Assembly: GCA_024364805.1 (NCBI GenBank) | Contig: CM044501.1 | Location: forward strand, 53,021,259 to 53,068,297 | Direction of reading: 5' to 3' | Length of the DNA: 47,039 nucleotides | DNA from: Euprymna scolopes | Taxonomy: Eukaryota > Mollusca > Cephalopoda > Sepiida > Sepiolidae | Shown here: positions 1 to 12,500 of the stretch, one piece after another | How the letters are laid out: every line of letters starts with the position of its first letter | Position numbering within the stretch: the stretch's first letter is position 1 | Notes under the pieces: generated by a model | Told to the model about the DNA's origin: nothing | Seen by the model: only the letters and a program-made list of their open reading frames with translations | Database searches by the model: none | Made by a program: the position numbers and the translations under genes

Positions 1-287
1 TACGACGCAGTGGTTGGAGGATCCCAGAGGAGATAGAATGAAATATGAGCATAGCTCAGGGGAAGTGGATAAAAAAAGGTCTAGAAGGCTTGCGTACTGA
101 CCGGTAGTATCGGGCACACAGGTGGGCTCGCGAACAATCTGAGTGAGCTCATTGGCAAAATCATGACAGAACCTCTCCTCATCATCAGTCTTATTTGAGT
201 GGGTCAGCCATTCCACATTATAGACATTGAAGTCACTGCAAATGTGAATGTTAGCTGAGGGATTAGCAGACAGGGTGTGGTCAATTT
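1..287 (-). mobile_element. LINE endonuclease fragment (family A), cut by window edge
   Basis: The stretch matches 37840-37880 plus 37994-38205 of the long antisense LINE, for example the shared block around AATCTGAGTGAG, TCATGACAGAACCTC and GAATGTTAGC. It covers the endonuclease domain region on the minus strand. Homology stops near 287, so the copy is 5' truncated there (its 5' end is on the right); the other end leaves the window. Confidence 0.8.
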
Positions 288-809
288 TCTATCTATTAGC
301 AATAATATTAAGGCTAATATAGAAGTAAAGATTTATTTTTATCATGCAAGACTGACTTAAAACATATCACACTTTGTAAGGTTTTAAATGAAATCCAAAT
401 AAAAGGTTGTGATCTGATGGGTCACTGAAGCGTTTAGTGTCAATACTGAAGAGTTGATACAACAAAGCAATCTGTCTTTTGGGAAAACTAAGTATAAACC
501 TACCTTCAGAGTTGAGCGCTAATGTTAATATCACTTACTACTATTTAACATCTGGCAATACTTTTCTATATAAATAAAGCGGATGTATGTATGTCAGTAA
601 ATATTTTACTGATAAACTCTTAAATTACTATCTAGTGGCTACATAACACTGCCCTTAAGAGAAAATGGTAATCATACACCAAGGATGATTTATAACTAAT
701 AAAATCTTTGTTTGGATGGATGAATAACGCATACAGAATTCAGCAACTTGAAATGCAAAATGTTCATTTCAACTTGCCAACATTTCTATTAGTTTGTGAA
801 TGTGTAAAC

Positions 810-1070
810 TAGTCACAGCTAAAAGTGGTTTAATTTTATAACTTTCTTATCTATTTGTTAGGTCAACTCAAATTGTAGTGAATATGGCTGGGGCGCTAAA
901 TGTTTTGCTTTTGATTTTGATTCTAGCTGATACCCAAGTCATTTGTTTTAAGTTTAGAAATCAGTACTAATATATATATTATTCAATAGTGAATTGGCTC
1001 TGTATAATAAAAATAAAATCTGCATGATTTAAAATATATTTAAGCGTATTTTATGACCAGCAAATTTGCC
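810..1070 (+). repeat. Dispersed SINE-like repeat, copy 1
   Basis: Matches 3755-4040: shared landmarks are AGCTAAAAGT, a TTTTGATTCTAGCTGATACCCAA type block, GAATTGGCTCTGTATAATAA, ATCTGCATG and TATTTTATGACCAG. The TTTTGATTCTAG block could be a decayed tRNA B box. Orientation is arbitrary. The two copies sit on either side of galectin exon 2565-2766. Confidence 0.7.
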
Positions 1071-1173
1071 CCCCCCCCGCCACTCGTGTTTGTAAATAAA
1101 CAAATAAAGGATTTTCAAGTAGTGGTCAATATTTATATAAAAACGAGTGTAGATATCACTTACAACATCATCT

Positions 1174-1240
1174 GTCCTGTGGCCTAGTGCTGAGAGCTGT
1201 TATCAACTATATGGTTGTAGGCTTGATTCTTGGCTTGGGA
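1174..1240 (+). repeat. tRNA-derived SINE head
   Basis: A pol III-like pair: TGGCCTAGTGC at 1180-1190 resembles the A box, and GGCTTGATTCT at 1220-1230 resembles the B box, with tRNA-like spacing. The flanking sequence cannot be folded by eye into a full cloverleaf, so this is a SINE relic rather than a tRNA gene. Confidence 0.55.
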
Positions 1241-1439
1241 TGGGTGCTAGTTCAGCCATACTGAAGACTATGATATTGCAAACAATCTGTCTATGGATTA
1301 CCTACACAAGGCGTATGAAAGTACATTTATGGCAAGTAAGAAACTCAGGAATGTTCATATTTGATTCTCGAGAAAAATAATCAGACTAATTTGGTGTAGA
1401 AGTACTTTCTTTTTTAAACTTTAATGTACTAAAAACCAA

Positions 1440-2100
1440 GCTTCTCATCTTTCATCATAATTGTTCTGACACCAATTGCATCCCAATTAAAATGAATGGC
1501 TCACGTCTTGGGAAAGTTCCATATCTTGACAAGCTTCTGTGACTGACCTTCACTCCTGATTTGAAATGGAACATGTCCATCAAATCTGTTGCCAAATTCG
1601 CCAGAAAAATGGTTGAATCATCATTCGACCGTTCAAGTAGATATTTCACTATCACTGCAATCCTCTGTATCAGAGCGAGATATGTCCTAAAATGGAGTAA
1701 AACCTAGTGATGCCCTTGTCTCTTCCCTACAATTTCTTTTCCACAGACAGGATGAACCTTTCTTTGCTATATCGCTATTTTCATAGCAAGTGCTCTACTG
1801 AACTACAATCTATGGTCTTCTCTCCTTTGCCAAACTTTCACAATAAACACTTAACTAGGTAAACCACTTTTCCCCACTCTATCTGTGCTTAAATTTGAGG
1901 CAGATTCCATGAAGATTTCATGGACAAAGTTTCTTTCCATAAACCAGTTCTTGAGCCGTCCCCATAAATAATCAAATTCTACCCAATTTTCACAACTAGT
2001 GATTACTACACTACCACCTTACATTCATTAATCTTTATCCTTGAGTGGCCTTTGAGCCTTGATAAGTGATGACTTCCAAGTAAAAATAACAAAAAAACCC
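1440..2100 (+). mobile_element. LINE (family A), 3' part of ORF2 and tail
   Basis: In the plus frames the pieces LLxLTFTPDLKWNMSIKSVA, HRRD..SLSLLYRYFHGKCS and a C-terminal FLSINQFLSRPHK then stop resemble the C-terminus of non-LTR reverse transcriptases. The C-terminus and the 3' tail (CTTGAGTGGCCTTTGAGCC, GATAAGTGATGACTTCC, A-rich end near 2095) match the end of the antisense LINE at 35632-35760. 5' truncated and decayed, as usual for LINE copies. Confidence 0.8.
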
Positions 2101-2564
2101 TAAAGAGTGTGTGTTAAACATGACTGGAATATCCGTTACCTTTCAACATGTATCTCCATTATTTCATTATTAGTTTGTTTATATGCTTTTCACTATTCCA
2201 AATATTAAACATGTTATTTTTGTCTGAAATGTAATTTCATGTTTTTTGTATTTTTTTTTTTATATAAGTGACGAAATTAAAATGAATTGCAGGAAAATAT
2301 TTTCATTATAAAAATGTGGTTTATTCAAAATATTAATTTTTGGTATTTATTATTTAGTAATGTAACTACAATAATTTAAATTTATTATTTAATAATGTAA
2401 CTACATCGGTGAGTTCTTGACTAAGGCAAGAAAATTAATATGATTGGAAAAAATCCAAACGAAAATATGTTGATAGAAATTATATTAATAAAATATGCAT
2501 ATTCAGTTTGAACTGTCCTCCACATAATGTGTAAGAACATTTTTTTTTCTGCATTTATTTTCAG

Positions 2565-2766
2565 AGTAAGCATCAATCTTCAGTCCGACTCTTCGGATGA
2601 TGCTGTGATTGCTTTCCATCTGAACCCTCGATTGGATTCTAATGAAGTTTGCTGCAACACTTATGATGGCGGATGGGGAGATGAACAGCTCCATTCAGAA
2701 TATTTCCCATTCAATGAAGGTCAGCGCTTCACCTTGCGTATTGTAGTTGGAGAACATGCTTATCGT
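2565..2766 (+). CDS. Galectin CRD1, central exon
   Basis: 202-nt exon after a pyrimidine-rich acceptor ending TTTTCAG, with donor GTAAGT. Its first base completes an Arg codon split by the preceding, unseen exon; 67 codons follow. It encodes the ligand-binding face: FHLNPR (His, Asn, Arg contacts), then EVCCNT, then GGWGDEQL. Compared with galectin-1, the Val of the V-x-N contact is Cys, and the Arg two residues after the W-x-x-E Glu is Leu, so sugar contacts are weaker than the canonical set. It ends in GEHAYR, within beta-strand F4. Confidence 0.92.
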
Positions 2767-3519
2767 GTAAGTATACTGTATCGATTTAACCCATATTGCG
2801 TATGTTTTTTTTGCGATTTGTGTCCTTTAATCGGGTAAACTATACTAGACATGCTTGAAGAATAACAGATTAAGATGGTTTTATTCTGTTTCACTTTATT
2901 TAGAGAGGCTAATCTTAACACAAACTGTCGGACCAACTCCTATAAAATCTTTCTTCATAAAGACCTGCAAGCTCTTCGCCTTTCTGCCAAATCCCTTAAA
3001 TTTTCTGTGTAGAGTCCTTAAAAGTTTTGGTCAAAATTGATGTCTGCTGGATTTCTGCTTATCATATAACCAAACAACCTTGCTAGGGTTGCTCTCTACA
3101 AAAGGGGAAAAAATTCAATGTTTATAAATGCTATATATGTTGCAAATAAAATCACTTATTTCTACCAAAAATCCAAACTATCAGCCCTTGACTGCTCGAT
3201 CATGCTGATTGTGTTGGTTTTGAGATGTGAACGTGTTGTGATTTTGAAGGGTTGCTCATCTATATAAAGTTGAGTTTTTCTTTCACTCTTATGTTGATAT
3301 TAAAGGCCCATTTTTTTTTCTATTCAAAAATTATCAAAACAAACTCATGGATATGTAAGCGACTACATGAAGGTTAACTAATTTGCATATTCCTTTGAAA
3401 AGTGTTTTTTTATGGAGATTTTAATTAGGTGATTTCACTATGCTGAATTCTATTGATGCATAGTTTCTAAATTCTGAATAATTGTGTAGAATTTAAGATG
3501 AAAGCATTATAACACACCG

Positions 3520-3554
<35 letters not shown>

Positions 3555-6500
3555 CCTTGCAGATGTGTGCAAAACGTCTCTACCAAACTTATCACTGGAT
3601 ATTTGCTCTACAGGGTTGAAATCTAGGGTATTTTAATCAGCTTCTATTAGGTTTTTAGCCGGCAAAATTGCTGTTTAGGAGTCAAAATTGAAAACGAAAC
3701 AGTTGACCTTTTAAGAGCAAGTCGAATAAAACATTTCTCCTGCAAAATTAAACATTCATAGCTAAAAGTTACTTAATTTGCAACCTTTCATATCCATCTA
3801 TTGGTAACAACACTGGATGGATGAATAATGACTAATGTTGCAGTGGTAAACATTTTGGTTTCAATTCTAGTGGAAGGTACCCAAATGATGTTTTTTTTTA
3901 TTTATTTATATATGTATATAACTTTTAAAATGAATGCTATATATTGGATGATAATCAATATAGAATTGGCTCTATAATAATAACAAAGAAATCTGCATGG
4001 ATTAACATATATTTATGTGTATTTTACAACCAGGTAGTGCTAGGTGGCCTGCTAGTAATAACACTGTGGTGTATTTACAATAGTACAAAATAGTCACACA
4101 GAAAATCTGCACATGATCCTGTTTCTATGATTGACATCAATGACTACCACGATGCTTCATTACGACTCTTTATATAATGTCTAGAGGAGTCCATCTACTC
4201 TCAAAATAGGGTAGATCCCTATAGCAGAATATCAATGATGGCTCAATCCATTGATGTAGCAAGATTGTGGTCTCTGAAAGATGGGGAAGGGGGATGTCCA
4301 AACAAGACCAAGGATAATCTGAACACCTGGACTGAGACCTTTTCCAGAAGCGAACATTCTGGATAGATACTTTTGCAGAGGCTCTCAATCTGTACAATAG
4401 TTGCCTATATAATGTTTTCAGATATTTACAAGTATACATGGATGTATTTTCTGTGTGATGTGTCATATATTTGTTTCTAAGATGGTGAGTGTGTATGTAA
4501 CTGCCTAGTGATGAGTATATAAATACATTTGATAGACGGTCTTTACAACAATAGGGGACAGATACAGTTCTCTTTGGTGAAGGGTTAACATCGGCCAATA
4601 AGGAAACATACTTTTGTGATGTGATCATTTCCGGGAGCAGTAGGTCTCCTCATTGGAGGGAGGGGTTGAGACTCCCAATACACTGGAGAATGCCAGGAAG
4701 ATATGCTTGTTTTATTTGTTAAGTATTATTGTATGCCAGGGCAACAGCAACCACCCCTGCTGAAAGGAAGAGTTATGAATTTTATCATTTTTATGAAACC
4801 AATATATAAATTTTATTGTTTGGTGGAAAATTAGCAACATATGTCACTTTGAGAACAGATAATGGAAATTGAGGTTATGAGCTTAACCTTTTGGAGCCTG
4901 AGAAAGTGGCAGACTGCAGGCACACACGCAGGGAATCGGGATTCCCATTAGATGACGTACTTACTGGTGATTGGTTTAGGTGGTAGCCAGACCTACCCCT
5001 GACCTGACTACATAAGCTGGTCCCCATACAAAGATCTGCAGTTGGAGCTGAGATTTGAGCGAATCTAATACTAATCAAAGAGTTGTCACCCCCTCTCTTT
5101 CTCTTCCCGATTTTCACCACTACAAAACTGAGAGTAATTAAATCTAATTGGGACTCAGTCGAGTTTTGTCAAATCAACACCTGAACAATTGTATTTAAGT
5201 TATATTTGTACATATATCTTGAATGAACCAATAGAATATCGAGTCTTTCTTTTATGTGCATGAAATTGATTCATTTCCAGTGTGACAGAATGATGAGGCA
5301 GCGGCCTATCAATCCAAAGGTGAAAGAGATTCCGACCAGATTGAGTCCCCTGCAAAGGATGAGCACAGATCACATTGGGGTCCGTGACCGAGGATTGACT
5401 CGTATATTTAGGGATCGCTGAGGGTTCATACTTTATCCATTTGGCTTGATCTTGATTTGACAGATTTTTGGAAAAGCTGCAAGTGAAAATTTGTATGACT
5501 CAGTCCTGGTTGTATTTACAACAACTTTATTTGCCAATGTTTCCCCATTGGAAAACTGCACTCTGGTCTTAGGTTTTTACATCTTAACTATCGATATTTT
5601 CCAACAGTTTCTCCTGTTCTGAGCCATTATGGTTAATGGACCATCCTTCTCCTTTTCCTTCTGACTGCCGACTGTCTGCTAACTCTGACTACCAACCCTG
5701 ACTAATTTCTATGTGTCTCTCAAAAAACTATTTCCCCCTCTTAATGACGTCATCAACACATATCACCACACGGCCATTGCCTAATCTGTCATATGTTCAT
5801 CAGTGTTTATTTTTACTTATCAAATTCCTTTTCTCCAAGTAAAATTCCTGGGAACTTTAATGTAAATATTTTCTCCACTTAAAATACCTTTTTCACTTCG
5901 ATAACATTCTTTCTGTTATCGAAATTTCTACTAAATACTACACTGATGTCATGAGCGAATAACATAACCATTCTTTACTTGATTACTTTTCACATGTCAT
6001 TTTTTTTCTTTTCTGAAAGGTAAAAAGGTACAACCTATCTTCTAGTGGCTTTTGGTCTTGATAAGAATGAGATTGGTGAATTGTCAGTTGAATTATAAAT
6101 AATATTGGATTTAAAAATCATAAATAGCATGAATAGTCGATCACTTATGAAGACAATTTATGATATATATATTTAATTTGCAAAAACAACGTTCACTGCT
6201 GCTGATGTTTTGAACAAAATTGTCTGACACCGGAAACGCAGTTCCAGTATTAGTGTTCCAATATGCACTCTTCAGAACATCTGTACTTTTTATAAGAAAG
6301 GATAGTCCGTTTCAAGACCCTACACTGGGGCCTAGACAACATTTAAGTATGCAGAGTATAGTTTCATTCTGTTCCAGCTTGGTCAAGGGCATAGGACTCC
6401 ATCATTGGAAAAGTGCCATCCAACTACATTCCATCAAATGTTAGACCTATAGGGGCAGAAGTCCTCGTATGATAAGGAGTCGGGTATGAGCTAAACTGCT

Positions 6501-9500
6501 GATTTCCCTGTAAGAGCTTCTGTGCATACAGTTAAAGAATGAAGCAAGAATGGCAAGTTATTTTAGCAGATTAGTAGAAAGCACAAAAGTTCAACCGAAG
6601 CAAAAAAAAAAGCCATGGGAAATAGGACCCAAAATCCAGAGAATTAAGTTTTGTCACTTTTTTTGTTTTGATTTTTTTTTGAAAATCAACAACTCAACGA
6701 CTCTGCAATAAAAATGATATCAAAAGAAAGGCAAATATGCTAGAAAGTCTTTCAAAATCATCGGTACCAGGACGACCCATCGGGGCAAAAGTTCATAGGA
6801 CATCTGAAACTGACAGTCAATGACTTCCTCAGTCGGAAGGATTTGTTGTTGAGCCAAGTATAAATACAAGGATGAATCGACGTGTGGATCGACTATATTG
6901 CATGAATGTTAATTTCAAAGTCATTTAAGTTAATAAATTTTAATTAATCCATATATATAGTTCATCGGAAGTATGAAGCCTTATGCCTCTTTCAGTAAGA
7001 GTTCGATTTCAAAACAAAAAAAAAAACTTGATCATTTCTAATGTTTAATGGCCCTCATATGAAGTTGCATTTATCAGTTCAGGTCGCAACAAATTCATTC
7101 CTTTAATTTCATTTAGATTGAAATAGTGTTCCATTTCTCTCTCCCTCCTCTTTTTGCGTTCTCAGTACTCCCAATTAATGGCCTTGTACCATCCAGTTAG
7201 GGAATCACCCTCTTCATGATTACATAAATGTTTATTTTGTTTAAACCATATAATCAGCCTGCATGGGGCTTTTCTTTTCGTCTTTTTCATTCTTGCACAC
7301 AAGCGACTTTTTTTGTAAAAGGAAAGGCTGTCCCTTTCCATGTAAATAAGAACATTAAATAAGTGAAAATGAGATTAGGATAAGCCGAGACTCGAACCTT
7401 GTAGGCAAGGTTCAGAGATAGAATGTTAGAATCGGAATGTTAAAAAAAAACTATTAAATTCTATTAATAAATAGTTAGATATTGTTTATATTGTAAAAAG
7501 AACTGATAGTTCATTCTTTTATGAAAACTGAATTAAAAATGTCAGCTAAAAAGAATGAAGAATACAAATTAAAAATGTATTGTTAAAAAAATTAAGTTAG
7601 GTTAAAAAATAGGTTAGTTGAGAATTCTCTGTTGTCGAAAGTATGTTTGGAAAATGTGTGCTTAGCCACATGAGTTGGTCACATTTTGGAACCACACTTC
7701 TGACGTCATAGCAAAAAGGGAATTCTCAATATAGGAGTTAGAATTAGTCAGATTAGAGAGTCGGGCAGTCAAGTTCGAGCAGTCAGCAAAGTCTATTGGA
7801 AAGAGCTGACATGGTCAGAGGAGGATCCCCTTAGAGGCGAACGGGTAGAAGTTTAACCATATAGAACAAATGTGAAATCTTGACGTCATTATTATTCGAC
7901 CGGTCCAATGAAATAAAGAATCACCATCGATATTTGTAACTGGTTGTCTTTGTGTCATCATTCCACAAATTGAAAAGAAATGTGTTAATCATCTTATTAT
8001 GAACATTGCGTAACCCTTCCAAAATATGTATCTCTCCTCCTCTCTGTATGTGCTACAAGAAATATAAGAACTGTGCATCTATCACCCTCGCTAATATGTT
8101 ATAAGAATCCACAGAACTGTATAAATGTCTCCCCCTCATCGTTGTTATATATATGTCCCTGCCGTCTCTCGTCAGTATGAATGTCCCCATCATATCTCTT
8201 TTAATATGAACTCGGCGTCATCCTTTAATATGTACGCTATGCAACATTTTTGCCCACCTTCCATCATCCAATGACAGCAGAAAAGTCTCTTCTAGACAGC
8301 ACATGCTGTTGTTCATTACGTGGGGGTCATCCACTTACGCACCTCAAACAAATAAAGGTCGTTGATTGGCTAACCCCAATGACATGTTTTAACTTACCTA
8401 CCGAGATTTCCTTGTCTTATGGCAATGCTGTTTTGCTTGGCAGGAATATCATGATGAAAGTCTCCCAAAACAAACATTTAGTACCAGCTTAATTTATTAA
8501 TCTTTTTTGGTATTGGCTTTAAATTAAAGTTAGTATAAAACAACAGTTCAGTTTTGGTTTGGTTCAAAAGCTGTATAGGTACCATTTTTGAAAATCTTAA
8601 AATTTATTTATATTTGATTTTTGTTACAAAATCTTAATTCAAGTGGTGACAATACCTTTAGCATCGCATTAGTCAATTTGGTGCAACTAAACGATAATAG
8701 CAAAATTCAAAATTTTGAATATTGAATTTCAAGGTAAACCAATGATCTTTACTTAATTGTCATGTTACAGTAATGAATATATTAAAAAATTATGAAAATG
8801 TTAATGTAGAAAAATACTTACTAAAGAAAACATTTTTTTTGACGAAAATTAGTGAAAATAAAATGTTAGACTAAAAACACTGGAGAATTTAAAGAGGTAA
8901 ATAGTGTGTAATTATTAATTCTTTTAATAAATTGTTTAACAATTGTAAATGAGTTATTCGCTTTGTTTGTAGCGTAATTGAGTTACTTCTCTTGTTATGT
9001 TGGGTGTTCACAAAGAAATATGGCAAGGGTTTTTACGATAAAGATCAAAAACTTAAAAAAAATTTTTTTTTTTTTTTAATAATGTGGTAATTAAGTACTT
9101 CTGACATGTCAATTAAGTAGATATCATTGTTTTTAGTTGAAATTGACACAAAAAAATCAGAATTTATTTTAAATCGATTTTTTTTCGTTTTCCAAATTTT
9201 GCTATTATACTAATTATACCAATAATTCTGCAAAAATTAGGTGGAAAGAATTTGAAAATTGATTGACATAATTAGATGGACTATTGTTTGCCATGGTGAA
9301 GGTTTGTTTTATTAAAATGTTTTTATAAATCTTATTAAAAAAATATCTTTCAATGTGTTCAAATTTTTATTTCCTGACAGGTGTTTGTAAATGGATCCTT
9401 TTTCCTAGAATTTGAACATCGAGTTTGCTATGACACTGTCAGGTGGCTCAGAATCAGTGATGGCCTTGAGCTCCATGAAGTTATTATGCAAGACTATGTT

Positions 9501-12500
9501 GTAAGTATTAAAACATATTTCTAGGTAACAAATCTTTGCCTTATTAAACAAAATATGTAGGTGTCATTGTGTTGGAGATATCTTAGTACTTCTGTTGGTG
9601 AGTACATAATTTGTATTAATGAATTTGCATTGCAGTATATGAAAGTGACTGTGCAAGGGTCAATTTCTATTGACTTTCAAGTGGTTATGACTTGACTGAA
9701 ATTGTGAGAGCATTCGCCCTGGATTGCTAACCTTGAGACAACTCTTAATTCAATTGTTGAACAGTGTAGATACGTTGTCTTATAATGAGTTTTGCATCTG
9801 GCTTCACTGTTTTGAGACATGTTTTGAGTTGACCGCCATACTTCTTTCAGTTCAAATTGATGATTTCTCTGAATCTGCCTCATTAACACCATTACCAAAC
9901 CAGCAAAAATGAATTGCAAGAAAAACTAATGGGGGGATATTTAGCACTGACATGTTTAAAATTAACTACCATTGTCGATCTTGATAGCTGTGACACATGT
10001 TTGGGTCATGTATGCTTCAGTACTGTTTGAAGAGCCTATTATTCTTTCCTAGCTATTGGAAAAATAGTGCCTTGTGTTCAATTAATTGTATACACTTAAT
10101 TATCAACAGTTATGTTTATTATTGATTCAAATAACGGAAACCTGTTTTGATAGCAAAAAAGAAATAACTCATTCATTTAGATCATAATTATATCCAATTT
10201 AAACATGACAAAATAACTTTTGAATAATATCTGACAGATCCTGGGTATGAGTTTATGATATCCAGTGATGAAGCCCCATTTGGAGACTGTAAGGAATGTG
10301 GAGTTGCCCCTTAGTTACCATTGCTCTCAGATCCACTTTGGCCTGGAGTGTTTATACTTGTTACAGCATCTGATGCTACCAGATCAGGCTGTCTGAAGAT
10401 ACTGGCTTCATTGGTTTTTCCTTTCTCTTTGCAAAGCTCAATCATGTTCTGCAAAGTCAAAAAAACATTTTTCTTCTACAAAACAATCAAATCAAATACC
10501 ATGAAAAAAATATTTGACATAAATAAGAATAAAACCATTTTCCAAAAATACTGGATTAAACATTAAATAACCCAGAAAGGGCTGATAGACCATCAAACAA
10601 CCAAATCAATTCCATGAATAAATATTTGAAGATATAAAGATCTTGATGTACAAACTTTTAAAATTGTTAGATTCAGCATTAAATACCACAAATGTCGTTA
10701 AACAAAAACAACCAACATGTGACAGATGTTTGGAAACGTTTAAATAATGTGTACATTCAAATTATGGGCTTAGCATGAAAATGCTTTTCCAATCTGAAGC
10801 TAAGCAATCGACAGCCAAAGTCATCGAAGAATTAATGTAACAAAACTATTGACTCCTCATTTATATAATGGTGCTCCCAGATCAGGCTCTCTGAAGATAT
10901 TGACTTGACCTAAAATGCACCAAACAGTCATGTTTTTTTCCCTTAGCAAAACTCAATCATGTTCCGTAAAGTCAAAAACAAAGGCAACAATTTTTCTATG
11001 CATAAACAATTAAACCATAAATAGATATTTGAAGATATAAAAAAACTTGATTCCTAGTTCCAGAATTACTGGATCCAACATTAAATAACCCTCAAAGTAT
11101 TGATATGCCATAAAACAAAACAACCAAACCAAACATCATTAATAAATATTTGAAGATATAAAGAACTAGAAGCTTAAAATAGTTTCCAAAATGACTGGAT
11201 TCAGCGTGAAATAACTCAAGAGATTGATATGCCATAAAACAAAACCATCAAACCAAATACCATGAATAAATATTTAAAAACGTTTTCTAAAATTATTGGA
11301 TTCAGCATTAAATGAGCTGAAAATAGTTGATTATGCCAGAGAACAAATACAAATTTTTAAAAAATCATACACTTTTACATGTTCTTTTCCAGAAAGTCCC
11401 ATATGTTGGCACAATTGAAAATGGTATGGCTATTGGTAAGGCGATAGAAATCAAAGGTGTCCCCACTTTTGATGATGAAAGGTAGGTCTAGCCAATTGTC
11501 CTTGGAATCTTAATATTCGTTTTTTTTTTTTGTTTTTTTTTGATATATTAATTAGCAGTGGTGTGCCCAGAGTTGAACCACAGCTATGGAATCACTTTTG
11601 TTCATACCTTTTAGGAAAAGGTATGAAGCCTCCTCTCCTGAAATAATAAATGAGAATAGTTTTGAATGATAGAACTGAATTTACAATAAGTGGAAAGAGC
11701 AATGGATCGAATGCATGAATTCCAAGAAAAATTTGATGACAAAGACCGAGAAGTTTGAGTTGCTTTTTACCTCAACTATCCATCGAAATTTCAGGAAGAA
11801 AAGGGTCACAACTATGAAGTAAAGTAGCCATGCTTGTTTCAGCAGGTGATGAGTTTGCATGTGGCAGTGTATAAATTATGTAAGAATTTGTGTGTAATGC
11901 ATTTGATGAGCAACAAGCATATACTTTTGATATGCCGGGTTTGTATTACTGTACACATAGGTTCGAAAAAGTTGTCAAAAAACAAATATATAACAAATAA
12001 ATGTTATCAAAGGCAAGATAAGTTACTTTTCTACCAAACTGGATACATTTTTTGTGTTTTTATTCAATGTAACATGTTTATTCAGCTCGAAAAACATGCA
12101 GTATTTACCAATGTATTGGAAAATTCAAAATGGCGCCCGACTCTCTCTTTAACATGGTAAGTTTGGGAAAAGGTGTTATAAATAATAAATCAGACAAAAT
12201 ACTATTAAAAATCACCGAATATATATCAACTTATGTCACTCTAACATATATTGAGCAAATTTCTAACAGTATTTTGTCTAGTTTATTGTTTATAACACCT
12301 TTTCCTGAACTTACAGTGTTAAAGAGAGAGTCGGGCGCCATTTTGAATTTTCCAATACATCGGTAAACACTGTATGCGTTTCGAGCTGAATAAACATGTT
12401 ACATTGAATAAAAACACGAAAAATATATCCAGTTTGGTAGAAAAATAACTTATCTTGCCTGTGATAACATTTATTTGTTATATATTTGTTTTTTTTGACA

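Noticed and set aside
4170-4628. 152-codon minus-strand open frame
   Set aside because: No recognised motif, biased to low-complexity residues and without splice support; may be old transposon sequence.
11834-12366. Two open frames of 108 and 78 codons
   Set aside because: They lie across the foldback element, whose symmetry produces mirrored frames; no protein motif.
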